Shown here: positions 15,513 to 24,430 of the stretch, piece after piece | Numbering within the stretch: position 1 is the first letter of the stretch | Layout of the letters: the number at the start of each line of letters is the position of its first letter | Assembly: GCA_000158655.1 (NCBI GenBank) | Contig: EQ973339.1 | Location: 448,280 to 487,061 of the forward strand | DNA length: 38,782 bases | Reading direction: 5' to 3' | Source of the DNA: [Clostridium] methylpentosum DSM 5476 | GTDB lineage: Bacteria; Bacillota; Clostridia; Oscillospirales; Ruminococcaceae | Translations under genes and position numbers: made by a program | The notes under the pieces: model-generated | Databases searched by the model: none | What the model was told of the DNA's origin: nothing | The model's input: the letters and a program-made list of their open reading frames with translations, nothing else

Positions 15513-15742
15513 TTGTTTGACACTGTCGAAACCCGTTGTTCTCACCACCAAATCGAGCGGATGACCACACAGGTAAACAGACAGCCAGAAACAGCGGGCG
15601 TGGGGAACCGAATATCCACACCCGCTGGAAAGACGGCACAACCGACCTTCCAGGGCTGGCACATCTCCTCCATTTAACCGGCGGTTTTGATTTATACACA
15701 ATTCGGCTAAAATTTATTCACGCGGTTTTTGAACGGGTTGAA
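15513..15742. other. Intergenic region with two hairpins
   Basis: Two consecutive dyads lie here: AGCGGG...CCCGCT (about 15595-15627) and CTGGAA...TTCCAG (about 15624-15652). They share bases, so they are mutually exclusive at the junction. No T-run follows and no gene is seen. They precede the promoter at 15743. Confidence 0.4.
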
Positions 15743-15771
15743 TTGTAAAAGGTCAGAAGGTATGCTATAAT
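15743..15771 (+). promoter_or_regulatory. Promoter for the lipoprotein-two-component operon
   Basis: -35 TTGTAA (15743-15748), 17-bp spacer, -10 TATAAT (15766-15771). The leader has an inverted repeat GGTTC...GAACC (about 15790-15809) before the ribosome site AAAGGTGG. Confidence 0.8.
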
Positions 15772-15827
15772 AATCATAATCGTATAGTATGGTTCCTTGT
15801 TCTTGAACCGGTCTGGAAAGGTGGGCG

Positions 15828-17243
15828 ATGCAGTTGAAAAGAGTGTTTGCGGCCATCCTCTCTGCACTGACAGCGCTCAGCCTGAGCGGGTGCAGCGTGG
15901 TCAATACCAACATCGAAACGGTGGTTTCGCCGCCAAAGATGACTTCGGAGCAGGCTGCGATCTACAAAGCGCTCGAAAATACCGGCCAGACCGGCAAGAA
16001 CATTGACCTGAAATACCCGCAGTCGGGGGAAAACCGTTCTGCAATCGTCCTCGAGAACATTGACGAGGAGGAGAGCAGAGAAGCACTTGTGTTTTACGAG
16101 AGCAAGACCCAGTCTTCGATGAGCGGCGGGGGCCTGCGCGTCTGCCTGCTCGACCAGATCGACGGCGAGTGGGTCACGGTGTGGGATGTCGCCGGCGCGG
16201 GAACCGAGGTCGACAAGGTCGTTTTTCTGTATGACAGCGAGACGGCGCGCAAGCTTGTCATCATCGGTTTTTCGATTGAAAACCAGCAGCAGAAGCTTTA
16301 CAAGGTGTTTACCTACGAGGACAAATCGTTTAACTCGATCTTTGAGGGGAATTACCAGGTTCTGGAGGTCTACGACATCGATGAGGACGGGCAGGATGAA
16401 ATCATAACCGTCAACGCCGAGTCGTCGGAGACCGATAATATCAACAAATCCGCTACATCTGGCACACTCCCCGTCAAAACCAAGGCGAGCCTGATTAAAT
16501 ACCGCAACGAAACCTTTGAGAAAATAGACGAAATTGAGTTGCTCGGGCAGGCTGTGGAGTACAATAATATTATCAAGGATGAGAACAACGCGACGTTCGG
16601 ACGTCCCGCCCTGTTTTTGGATGAGGTGCTCGCAGCCAAAAGCTCATCAATCACCTATGCGACTGAAATTCTCGTCTGCGAGGAAGGAAAGCTCAAAAAC
16701 CTTGTGGATGATGGCAGCGAGGAATGCAGGTTGTTTCAGCAGACCTACCGCGTACAGGCGCCCTCCTGTGACGACATCGACGGAGACGGTAAGATTGAGA
16801 TACCAAACACCAGGCTTTTCCCCGGGTACAGCGAGAGCGATGAGCACCCGATGTACATGACCGAGTGGTATTGCCTCACAGATGGGGAACTGACTCTATC
16901 ACGAGCATCATACATCAATTACACCCAGGGGTTTGGGTTTCTCCTGCCCGACGGGTGGATCGATAAGGTCACCGTCAAAAGCGTGGTGGAAAACGATGAA
17001 ATCTCCTTTTTTGTGTTTGACGAAACGCTCGACAACGACAGCCGCAAAATTCTGAGCCTCAAGGTGGACAACATCAGCGAGAATACCAACCGTTCAGCGG
17101 GGATCCCCGCGGGGTATTTTGAAATCAGCCGGGTGGGGCAGCTCGCCTTTTTGGCGAAGAACCACAACATCGGCGGAGAATTCAACATCCAGAACGGGGA
17201 GATTTTCGAGAATTTTGTAGATTTGTATTTATTGGGGGATTAG
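15828..17243 (+). CDS. Lipoprotein with two calcium-loop (DxDxDGxxE) motifs
   Basis: 471 residues. The N-terminal signal ends in a lipobox LSLSGCS with Cys22 as the lipidation site, so the mature protein is anchored on the outer face of the membrane. Two exact DxDxDGxxE loops occur, DIDEDGQDE at about 183-191 and DIDGDGKIE at about 316-324, as in EF-hand-like or VCBS/FG-GAP repeat proteins; each follows a beta-rich stretch, suggesting a propeller-like fold (inference). The C-terminal third (GFGFLLPDGWIDKVTV...) resembles no family I know. The response regulator starts 4 nt after its stop, so it probably senses or modulates for that two-component system. Confidence 0.75.
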   Translation: MQLKRVFAAILSALTALSLSGCSVVNTNIETVVSPPKMTSEQAAIYKALENTGQTGKNIDLKYPQSGENRSAIVLENIDEEESREALVFYESKTQSSMSGGGLRVCLLDQIDGEWVTVWDVAGAGTEVDKVVFLYDSETARKLVIIGFSIENQQQKLYKVFTYEDKSFNSIFEGNYQVLEVYDIDEDGQDEIITVNAESSETDNINKSATSGTLPVKTKASLIKYRNETFEKIDEIELLGQAVEYNNIIKDENNATFGRPALFLDEVLAAKSSSITYATEILVCEEGKLKNLVDDGSEECRLFQQTYRVQAPSCDDIDGDGKIEIPNTRLFPGYSESDEHPMYMTEWYCLTDGELTLSRASYINYTQGFGFLLPDGWIDKVTVKSVVENDEISFFVFDETLDNDSRKILSLKVDNISENTNRSAGIPAGYFEISRVGQLAFLAKNHNIGGEFNIQNGEIFENFVDLYLLGD

Positions 17244-17247
17244 GCAG

Positions 17248-17943
17248 ATGAAACGAATTTTAGTGTGCGAGGATGAAGACGTCATCCGCGATTTTGTAGT
17301 GATTAACCTCGAACGCTCGGGCTATACCGTTGTGGATGTGAGCAACGGGGAGGATGCGCTCAAGGCGTTTGACGAAGCCAAGGGCGATTTTGACATCGCC
17401 CTGCTCGATATCATGATGCCGGGAATCGACGGCTTTGAGGTGTGCAAACGCCTGCGGGAGCGCAGCTCCACCATTGGCATTATTATGCTCACCGCGAAAA
17501 CCCAGGAGATGGATAAGGTGCGCGGGCTGATGCTCGGCGCGGACGACTATGTGGCCAAGCCGTTCAGCCCCTCTGAACTGGTCGCGCGGGTGGATGCGAT
17601 TCACCGCCGGGTCAACATGATTGCCAACCAGCCCCAGCAGGTCAAGTCGATTGTGTCCGGTCCGTTTGAACTCAACCCAAAGAGCAGGATTCTGACCAAA
17701 AACGGCGTCCCAGTGGACCTCACCCAGGTGGAGTACCAGATCATGGAGCTGTTTATGAAAAATCAAAACGTCGCGCTCGACCGCACTCACATCCTCAACG
17801 AGATCTGGGGCGACAACTACTATGGCGATGTCAAAATTGTGGATGTCAACATCCGCCGTCTGCGGATGAAGGTGGAGGATGAGCCCTCTTCCCCCAAGTA
17901 CATCCTGACAATTTGGGGCTTTGGGTACAAGTGGAACGCTTAG
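17248..17943 (+). CDS. OmpR/PhoB-family response regulator
   Basis: 231 residues. Receiver domain 1-118 with the acidic pocket in CEDED (8-11), phosphoacceptor Asp54 in LLDIMMPGIDGFEV, Thr82 in LTAK and Lys104 in AKPFSP. The winged-helix output domain covers about 133-231, with LTQVEYQIMELFMKN, LNEIWGDNYYGDVKIVDVNI and the wing ending YILTIWGFGYKW. It binds DNA and regulates transcription when phosphorylated by the kinase encoded 35 nt downstream. Encoded in the lipoprotein-RR-HK operon. Its target genes cannot be read here; autoregulation of the operon is common for the family. Confidence 0.93.
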   Translation: MKRILVCEDEDVIRDFVVINLERSGYTVVDVSNGEDALKAFDEAKGDFDIALLDIMMPGIDGFEVCKRLRERSSTIGIIMLTAKTQEMDKVRGLMLGADDYVAKPFSPSELVARVDAIHRRVNMIANQPQQVKSIVSGPFELNPKSRILTKNGVPVDLTQVEYQIMELFMKNQNVALDRTHILNEIWGDNYYGDVKIVDVNIRRLRMKVEDEPSSPKYILTIWGFGYKWNA

Positions 17944-17978
17944 GCGGAACAAATAGGGAGTAAAGTGTGGTGTGACCG

Positions 17979-19442
17979 ATGGCAATCAAAAGCATAACCC
18001 AGCGATGGGCGCTCAATACTCTGATGGTGATTCTGCTCGTTCTGGTTCTGGCCAACATCGGGTTTGTCTACAACATTCACAACTATTTTTACTCCGGCGC
18101 AAAGCAGATGCTCACCTCAAGCGCCACCTCGGACTACAACCTCATTCTTCTCTATTCCAGCGACACCACCAAAAACATCACCAAGGAAATCCAGGGGATG
18201 GTGGAGAACTTTCCGAACAAGGATAAGATGGAGCTGATGTCGATCGATTACACCGGAAGGGTGTACAGCACTTCGAGCGGCTTCAAACTCTCTGACCAGG
18301 ATGTGCCGGAGGACTACCTCCAGGCGCTGAGCAACGCCGGGACCGGTTACTCGGTCAGCAAGCTCCCCAGCGGGGAAAAGATCATGGCCGTGACCCGGCT
18401 CATACCGGTGACCAACAACCGTTTTTCCGCACTGCGCTATGTCGTGTCGCTTGAAAAAATCGATTCACTGATCTTCAAATCCACCCTGCTGCTCGTTGCG
18501 GTCAGTTTGATTGTGCTGTTGTTTGTGCTCGTGTCCGGCGGCTTTTTCGTCAATTCGATTGTCCGTCCGGTGCGGGAGATGAGCATCGCGGTGCGCAAGA
18601 TTGCAGAAGGGGACATGAGCGTGCGCATCCGCCGCCAGTCCAAGGATGAACTCGGCCAGCTTTGTGAGTCGATCAACTACATGGCGGATGAGATCTCCAA
18701 CTCAGAGAAGCTCAAAAACGAGTTTATCTCAAGCGTTTCTCACGAGCTGCGCACCCCGCTCACTGCGATCCAGGGCTGGAGCGAGACGATTATGAGCATG
18801 GGCGTTGGGGACCTTGAAACGACCAAAAAGGGGATGCGGGTCATCTCCAACGAGACCGGCCGCCTCTCCGATATGGTGGAGGAGCTGCTTGACTTTTCCC
18901 GCATCCAGGACGGCCGCTTCAAGCTCAACAAGGACCGGATGGACATTCTCGCCGAGCTCGAGGAGGCGGTGCTCATCTATACCGAGCACGCTCACCGGGA
19001 GGGTAAGCAGTTCATCTACCACGACATCGAGATGCTCCCGTTCATCTTCGGCGACCGCAACCGCATCCGCCAGGTGTTCATCAACATCATCGACAACGCG
19101 CTCAAATACTCCGATGCGGGGGATACTGTCACCGTCAAGGCGGAGGCGGATGATGCAAACATCATTATCACAGTTTCCGACACCGGCTGCGGCATTGCGG
19201 AAAAAGACCTGCCGCTGGTCAAGGAAAAGTTTTATAAAGCCAACAACACACGCCGCGGCTCGGGGATCGGCCTCGCCGTCGCGGTGGAGATTGTCTCAAT
19301 GCACGACGGCGCTCTTGAGATTGACAGCGAGGAGGGCGTTGGCACTACAGTGACAATCACTCTGCCCATTGACAAAGGGCAGCTCGATCAAACCACGGTG
19401 GAATTCACCGCGGTGGAACCAACAACCGAAATTCAAATCTAA
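17979..19442 (+). CDS. Membrane sensor histidine kinase
   Basis: 487 residues. TM1 is about 11-31 and TM2 about 167-191, enclosing an extracellular sensor of about 135 residues (a PAS/Cache-like size, with the IDYTGRVYSTSSG strand typical of such folds). HAMP follows at about 190-242, the HisKA dimerisation domain has SSVSHELRTPLTAIQGW with His255, and the HATPase domain has NIIDNALKYSD (N box), SDTGCGIAEKDL (G1) and RRGSGIGLAVA (G2). It phosphorylates the upstream-encoded regulator. The extracellular lipoprotein encoded first in the operon is a candidate sensory partner. The ribosome site is weak (GTGGTG close to the ATG; AGGGAG is further away). Confidence 0.92.
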   Translation: MAIKSITQRWALNTLMVILLVLVLANIGFVYNIHNYFYSGAKQMLTSSATSDYNLILLYSSDTTKNITKEIQGMVENFPNKDKMELMSIDYTGRVYSTSSGFKLSDQDVPEDYLQALSNAGTGYSVSKLPSGEKIMAVTRLIPVTNNRFSALRYVVSLEKIDSLIFKSTLLLVAVSLIVLLFVLVSGGFFVNSIVRPVREMSIAVRKIAEGDMSVRIRRQSKDELGQLCESINYMADEISNSEKLKNEFISSVSHELRTPLTAIQGWSETIMSMGVGDLETTKKGMRVISNETGRLSDMVEELLDFSRIQDGRFKLNKDRMDILAELEEAVLIYTEHAHREGKQFIYHDIEMLPFIFGDRNRIRQVFINIIDNALKYSDAGDTVTVKAEADDANIIITVSDTGCGIAEKDLPLVKEKFYKANNTRRGSGIGLAVAVEIVSMHDGALEIDSEEGVGTTVTITLPIDKGQLDQTTVEFTAVEPTTEIQI

Positions 19443-19481
19443 CGGACACACGGAGAGCATCCGTCTGCCCCAAAAGGAAGC

Positions 19482-20438
19482 GTGAAAACATTGAATCAAC
19501 CAACACACAAAAGCAAAATTGGAGGTCAGGCGCTCATTGAGGGAATCATGATGCGCGGGCTCGACAAAATATCCATGGCCGTCCGTGTTCCCAGCGGGGA
19601 AATCGACATCGAAACCTGGGAGGCGGGAAGCCTGATCCACCCCAAATGGTACCGCAGAATCCCGATTGTGCGCGGCGTGGTCAACATGGTCGAATCCCTT
19701 GCACTCGGCTACAAATGTCTGATGAAATCAGCGGAAAAGGCGGGGCTTGAAGACGAGGACGACGAGGATTATGAGCCGGGCAGATTTGAAAAGTTTATCG
19801 AAGACAAGTTCGGCGACCACCTCTTTAAAATTATCGGAACCATCGGCATGGTGCTCGGCGTGGCGATCGCACTGCTGCTGTTTATGTACATACCCGCACT
19901 CGCGGTGAAGGGCCTTGGAATGCTTATCGACCTCGGCGCGTTCAAAACGCTGGTGGAAGGCATCATTAAAATCGCGATATTTGTCGCCTACCTCGCGCTG
20001 GTCTCCAAAATGAAGGACATCCGGCGCACCTTTGAGTACCACGGCGCAGAGCACAAGTCGATCGCCTGCTATGAAGCGGGAGAGGAACTCACCGTCGAAA
20101 ACGTCAAAAAACACCGCCGCTTCCATCCCCGCTGCGGCACCAGTTTTCTGCTCATCGTGCTCATTATCAGCATCATCATCTTTTCGGTAGTCACCTGGAG
20201 CAACCTCTGGATCCGCATTGGGCTGAAAATCCTGCTGCTTCCAGTGGTGGTCGGCATCTCATATGAAATCATCAAACTGGCAGGGCGGTATGACAATGTA
20301 GTCACCCGGGCTATCTCAGCGCCCGGTCTCGCGCTCCAACGCCTCACCACCCGCGAACCGGACAGCAGCCAGATCGAGGTTGCGATTGCAGCGCTCAACG
20401 AAGTGCTGCCCGACAACAGGGAAGACGACCAGTGGTAA
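19482..20438 (+). CDS. yqhQ: DUF1385 (YqhQ-like) membrane protein
   Basis: 318 residues. Family hallmarks: IGGQALIEGIMMRG at the start, PIVRGVVNMVESLALGYKCL, TFEYHGAEHKSIACYEAGEEL, HRRFHPRCGTSFLLIV, and RAISAPGLALQRLTTREP at the end. About four membrane segments. The function is not established for the family; it is nearly always close to prmC/prfA in Firmicutes. The GTG at 19482 is close to AAAGGAA (about 4 nt); TTG at 19491 is an alternative with better spacing. Only 40 nt separate it from the kinase gene, and its 3' end overlaps prmC by 7 nt. Confidence 0.87.
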   Translation: MKTLNQPTHKSKIGGQALIEGIMMRGLDKISMAVRVPSGEIDIETWEAGSLIHPKWYRRIPIVRGVVNMVESLALGYKCLMKSAEKAGLEDEDDEDYEPGRFEKFIEDKFGDHLFKIIGTIGMVLGVAIALLLFMYIPALAVKGLGMLIDLGAFKTLVEGIIKIAIFVAYLALVSKMKDIRRTFEYHGAEHKSIACYEAGEELTVENVKKHRRFHPRCGTSFLLIVLIISIIIFSVVTWSNLWIRIGLKILLLPVVVGISYEIIKLAGRYDNVVTRAISAPGLALQRLTTREPDSSQIEVAIAALNEVLPDNREDDQW

Positions 20439-21295
20439 TCCACGACCTTCAAAACGAAATCCGGGAGACGCTTCGGAAGAGCCGGATAGAAGCATACAGC
20501 TTGGAAACCAGCTTGCTGCTGCAGCACGTCCTCGCCTGCGACCGGCAATGGCTGTTGCTGCACCGACAGGAGCAGCTGACAGCGGAGCAGGAGGGATGGG
20601 CGCGCTCTCTTGCCCGCAGGCGGGCGGAGGGAATCCCCCTCCAATACCTGCTCGGGAGTTGGGAGTTTTACGGCCTTGAATTCGAGGTGGGCGAAGGGGT
20701 GCTCATCCCCCGTCCAGATACCGAACGGCTGTGTGACATCGCAATTGAACAGATTGGAGAGCGTCCGGCAGTTGTCGCCGACCTCTGTGCAGGGAGCGGC
20801 TGCGTCGCGGCAGCGGTGCAGTGCGCCTGTGCGCAGGCACAGATGTTCGCAGTGGAGCTTTCGGAGCTGGCCCTGCCCTATCTGCGGCGCAACCTCGCAC
20901 GCAACGCGCCTCAGGTCACGGTGATCGAGGGGGATGTGCTCAGCGGCGATACCCCCGGCCTGCTCCCCCAACTCGATGCCATTCTCTCCAATCCCCCTTA
21001 TCTGACAGCGGAGGATATGGAGCATCTTCAGCGGGAGGTGCGGCACGAACCCGCCCTTGCCCTCTACGGCGAGGAAGACGGGCTGGGGTTTTACCGCGGC
21101 ATCACTCAGCTTTGGAAACACAGGCTGCGCCCCGGCGGGCTGCTCGCCTATGAAATCGGAATCAACCAGCACACTGCTGTTGCAAAAATACTTCGGGAGA
21201 ACGGGTTCTCCCGCATTCAATACGCAGAGGATCTGCACGGCGTCATCCGCGTCGTGTACGGCTTTACAAACAAGGAGGAAAACCATGGCGGCTAG
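20432..21295 (+). CDS. prmC: Peptide chain release factor N5-glutamine methyltransferase
   Basis: 287 residues. N-terminal helical RF-binding domain (about 1-75, ending [24 protein letters not shown]), then the methyltransferase domain with VLIPRPDTE (90-98), SAM motif [14 protein letters not shown] (117-129) and the catalytic SNPPYL at 186-191. It methylates the GGQ glutamine of RF1/RF2. GTG start is set by overlap with the end of the DUF1385 gene. Its last 11 nt are also the start of recA. A perfect 20-bp palindrome (21194-21213) lies near the 3' end. Confidence 0.92.
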   Translation: MVIHDLQNEIRETLRKSRIEAYSLETSLLLQHVLACDRQWLLLHRQEQLTAEQEGWARSLARRRAEGIPLQYLLGSWEFYGLEFEVGEGVLIPRPDTERLCDIAIEQIGERPAVVADLCAGSGCVAAAVQCACAQAQMFAVELSELALPYLRRNLARNAPQVTVIEGDVLSGDTPGLLPQLDAILSNPPYLTAEDMEHLQREVRHEPALALYGEEDGLGFYRGITQLWKHRLRPGGLLAYEIGINQHTAVAKILRENGFSRIQYAEDLHGVIRVVYGFTNKEENHGG

Positions 21296-22463
21296 AAAAG
21301 AACCAACCAAAAAAGAATTCAGCGGCAGCGACATTTTGAGTGATAAAAAAAAGGCGCTTGAAACAGCGCTTGCACAGATTGAAAAACAGTTCGGCCAGGG
21401 CGCAGTGATGAAACTCGGCCAGGCCACGGCGATGAACGTCGAGGCGATTTCGACCGGCTCGATCGGGATGGACATTGCGCTCGGTATCGGCGGCGTGCCC
21501 CGCGGCCGTATCGTCGAGATCTACGGCCCCGAATCCTCAGGTAAAACCACCGTGGCCCTTTCAATCGTCGCCCAGGCGCAGAAGGCAGGTGGGGAAGCGG
21601 CGTTTATCGACGTCGAGCACGCGCTCGACCCGGTGTACGCCAAGGCGCTTGGAGTGGACATCGACTCGCTGCTCGTCTCCCAGCCCAACTCGGGGGAACA
21701 GGCGCTCGAAATCGCCGAGGCCCTGGTGCGTTCCGGCGCGATTGACGTCATTGTCATCGACTCTGTCGCGGCGATGACCACCAAGGCGGAGATTGAAGGC
21801 GAGATGGGGGACACCCACGTCGGCCTGCAGGCCCGCCTGATGTCTCAGGCGATGCGCAAGCTCACCGGTATCATCGGCAAAACCAACTGCGTCGCCCTCT
21901 TTATCAACCAGGTGCGCGAAAAAATCGGTGTGATGTACGGCAATCCCGAAACCACCCCGGGCGGCCGTGCACTCAAGTTCTATTCCTCGGTGCGCATGGA
22001 GATCCGCCGTTCCGAGCAGATTAAAAACGGCAGCGAGGTCATCGGCAACCGCACCCGCTGCAAGGTGGTCAAAAACAAGGTGGCGCCCCCCTTCAAAGAG
22101 GCGGAGTTTGACATTATGTACGGGGAAGGCATCTCCCAGACAGGAGAAATTCTCGACCTCGCGACCAATCTCGACATCGTCAACCGCAGTGGCGCGTGGT
22201 ATAATTACAACGGCGAGCGGCTGGGCCAGGGACGGGACAACGCAAAGGCCTATCTTGCGGAAAATCCCGAGCTATGCGAAGAGCTGAGAAAGCTTGTGAT
22301 GGAGAACAAGGATGAGCTGCTCATGGCGGGCAAAAAGTCGGGCAGGCGTCCGGCGGTGGAAAAGGTGGTTGCCAAAGCGGCGGCAAAGCCGGTGGAAAAG
22401 GCAGCCGAGCCGGTTAAAGAGCCCAATCTCAACATCAAGCCCGACGAGGCGGATTTTGAATAA
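21285..22463 (+). CDS. recA: Recombinase A
   Basis: 392 residues from the ATG at 21285, which has AAGGAGG 6-7 nt upstream; the frame is open further 5' only because it overlaps prmC. Walker [10 protein letters not shown] (81-89), [22 protein letters not shown], the L1/L2 loops ([22 protein letters not shown]) and the C-terminal domain are complete. The tail after about 345 is long and Lys/Ala/Pro/Val-rich ([22 protein letters not shown]) and ends acidic, as in RecA proteins whose C-terminus modulates filament activity; the total is about 40 longer than E. coli RecA. No separate promoter or classical GAAC-N4-GTTC LexA box is seen directly before it. Confidence 0.97.
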   Translation: MAARKEPTKKEFSGSDILSDKKKALETALAQIEKQFGQGAVMKLGQATAMNVEAISTGSIGMDIALGIGGVPRGRIVEIYGPESSGKTTVALSIVAQAQKAGGEAAFIDVEHALDPVYAKALGVDIDSLLVSQPNSGEQALEIAEALVRSGAIDVIVIDSVAAMTTKAEIEGEMGDTHVGLQARLMSQAMRKLTGIIGKTNCVALFINQVREKIGVMYGNPETTPGGRALKFYSSVRMEIRRSEQIKNGSEVIGNRTRCKVVKNKVAPPFKEAEFDIMYGEGISQTGEILDLATNLDIVNRSGAWYNYNGERLGQGRDNAKAYLAENPELCEELRKLVMENKDELLMAGKKSGRRPAVEKVVAKAAAKPVEKAAEPVKEPNLNIKPDEADFE

Positions 22464-23090
22464 ATGCGCATCACGAATATTGAGAAGGGGAAGGGCAGAC
22501 GTTATAAAGTGTATGTCGACGGCCTGTATTGGGCGTCGCTCGACCCCGAGGTGATTGTCGATTCCAGCCTGAAAGAGGACCTCGAATGCAGCGAGGAATT
22601 CTTGGAGGAAATCAAGTACAGGGCGGATGTGCGCCGCGCCAAGGAGCGGGCGCTCTACCTGCTCGAATACCGCGACCACTCCCGCAAGGAACTCATTGAT
22701 AAACTCAAAAAGGACGTTGATGAGGAAATCGCTGCATCCACGGCCGATAAAATGGAGGAGTTTGGCTTTCTCGACGACGGGCGGTATGCGGAGAAACTCG
22801 CGCGCGATCTGCTTACCCGAAAGCGGCTCGGCAGAAGGCGGGCGTTTTACGAACTCCAGCGCAAGGGGATCGAGCGGGAACTGGCCGAGCGTGTCCTCGA
22901 CGAAGCGGAGGTTGACCCCGCGGACCAGCTGGGAGAGCTGATCGCCAAAAAATACGCGCGTTATCTCGGCGACGAGAAGGGGAGAAAAAAGGTGATCAGC
23001 GCCCTGCTCCGCCTTGGTCACAACTATGAAGATGTTAAGCGCGCACTGCAGCAATACGAAGAATTTGAGGAGAATGAGCAATGGCTATAA
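22464..23090 (+). CDS. recX: Regulatory protein RecX
   Basis: 208 residues, starting immediately after the recA stop (TAA ATG). Helical, strongly charged, made of RecX three-helix repeats: AKERALYLLEYRDHSRKELIDKL, then FGFLDDGRYAEKLARDLLTRKRLGRRRAFYELQRKGI, then a C-terminal repeat. The first 55 residues form the extra N-terminal beta domain typical of Firmicute RecX. It caps or modulates RecA filaments. Its direct coupling to recA sets the ratio of the two proteins. Overlaps rimO by 10 nt. Confidence 0.93.
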   Translation: MRITNIEKGKGRRYKVYVDGLYWASLDPEVIVDSSLKEDLECSEEFLEEIKYRADVRRAKERALYLLEYRDHSRKELIDKLKKDVDEEIAASTADKMEEFGFLDDGRYAEKLARDLLTRKRLGRRRAFYELQRKGIERELAERVLDEAEVDPADQLGELIAKKYARYLGDEKGRKKVISALLRLGHNYEDVKRALQQYEEFEENEQWL

Positions 23091-24406
23091 AAGTTGGAAT
23101 GGTGTCGCTTGGATGCCCGAAGAACCAGGTGGACGCAGAGATGCTCCTGAGCAACATCAAGCGGGACGGCTTTGAGATCACAGCCGATGTGCAGCAGGCT
23201 GACGTTGTCGTCATCAACACCTGCGGCTTTATTGAGAGCGCGAAGCAGGAGTCGATTGACAGCATCCTCGAATTTTGTGCGCTCAAGGAACAGGGACAGC
23301 TCAAATGCGTGGTGGTCACCGGCTGCCTCGCAGAGCGCTATCAGGAGGAGCTCGCAAAAGAAATTCCAGAGGTGGACGTGGTGCTCGGCATCGGTTCAAA
23401 CGCGGAGATAGCCCGTGCAATCACCGACGCGCTCGACGGGCGCAAGGTTTCGGACTTTGCCGACAAGCAGGCGCTCGCTCTCAACGGCGAGCGGGTGATC
23501 AGCACGCCCTCCTATTTTGCCTATCTCAAGATAGCGGAAGGGTGTGACAACAACTGCACCTACTGTGCGATTCCCGCCATTCGCGGCCCCTATCGCAGCC
23601 GCAAGCTTGAGGATATTGTGGAAGAAGCCGAGTGGCTCGCCTCTTCTGGGGTCAAAGAGCTCATCGTCGTGGCGCAGGACACCACCCGGTACGGCAGCGA
23701 CCTGTACGGCGAACTCAAGCTTCCCGAACTGCTCCGCCGCCTCTGTCAAATCGACGGCTTTGTGTGGATCCGCGTCCTCTACTGTTATCCCGAAATGGTG
23801 ACCGACGAGTTGCTTGACGTGCTCGCCGAAGAACCCAAAATGGCGAAGTACATCGATATTCCGATCCAGCACATCAATTCCGCTGTGCTGCGCAGGATGC
23901 ACCGCAGGAGCACCCGGGAGGAAATCCTATCAGTGGTGCAGCGGGTGCGGGAGCGGGTGCCCAACATCACCCTCCGGACCACCCTCATCGCCGGCTTTCC
24001 CGGTGAGACCAAAGAGCAGTTTGAAGAGCTTGTCGAGTTTGTCAAGGAATCCAAATTTGACCGTCTCGGCTGTTTTGCCTACTCGCAGGAGGAGGGGACT
24101 CCCGCTGCCAAACTGCCTGACCAACTCGACGAGGAGACAAAGGCCCGCCGGGCGGAACTCGTTATGCTCGAGCAGCAGACGATAAACGAGGAGCGCAACC
24201 GCGCCCAGCTCGGCAAAATTGTCAAGGTGCTCGTCGAGGGCTTTGACATGGAAACCTGCTGCTATGTCGGGCGCAGCGAGGCCGATGCACCCGACATCGA
24301 CGGCGTGGTGCTGTTTGTATCCGAAAAAGAGCTTTCACCTGGCGATTTTGCTGAGGTTGAGATCATCGACATCCTGGATTACGACCTGATGGGCAGAGCG
24401 GTCTAG
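23081..24406 (+). CDS. rimO: Ribosomal protein S12 methylthiotransferase RimO
   Basis: 441 residues. UPF0004 domain with Cys12 (SLGCPKNQVDAE), Cys48 (INTCGF) and Cys82 (TGCLAERY) for the auxiliary cluster; radical SAM motif GCDNNCTYC at 154-162 (Cys155, Cys159, Cys162); SYFAYLKIAEG and IPAIRGPYRSR as in RimO; C-terminal TRAM domain from about 370. The start MAIKVGMVSLGCPKNQVD separates RimO from MiaB. It adds a methylthio group to an aspartate of ribosomal protein S12. Overlaps the end of recX. Confidence 0.93.
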   Translation: MAIKVGMVSLGCPKNQVDAEMLLSNIKRDGFEITADVQQADVVVINTCGFIESAKQESIDSILEFCALKEQGQLKCVVVTGCLAERYQEELAKEIPEVDVVLGIGSNAEIARAITDALDGRKVSDFADKQALALNGERVISTPSYFAYLKIAEGCDNNCTYCAIPAIRGPYRSRKLEDIVEEAEWLASSGVKELIVVAQDTTRYGSDLYGELKLPELLRRLCQIDGFVWIRVLYCYPEMVTDELLDVLAEEPKMAKYIDIPIQHINSAVLRRMHRRSTREEILSVVQRVRERVPNITLRTTLIAGFPGETKEQFEELVEFVKESKFDRLGCFAYSQEEGTPAAKLPDQLDEETKARRAELVMLEQQTINEERNRAQLGKIVKVLVEGFDMETCCYVGRSEADAPDIDGVVLFVSEKELSPGDFAEVEIIDILDYDLMGRAV

Positions 24407-24430
24407 CCCGGAGAATTGGAGGAATGTGAG

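Noticed and set aside
15790-15809. GGTTC...GAACC as a regulator box
   Set aside because: Only 5-bp arms 9 bp apart; too weak to call an operator.
21194-21213. LexA (SOS) box before recA
   Set aside because: GAAC and GTTC are 2 bp apart, not 4, so it does not meet the Firmicute consensus. Kept only as an unexplained palindrome.
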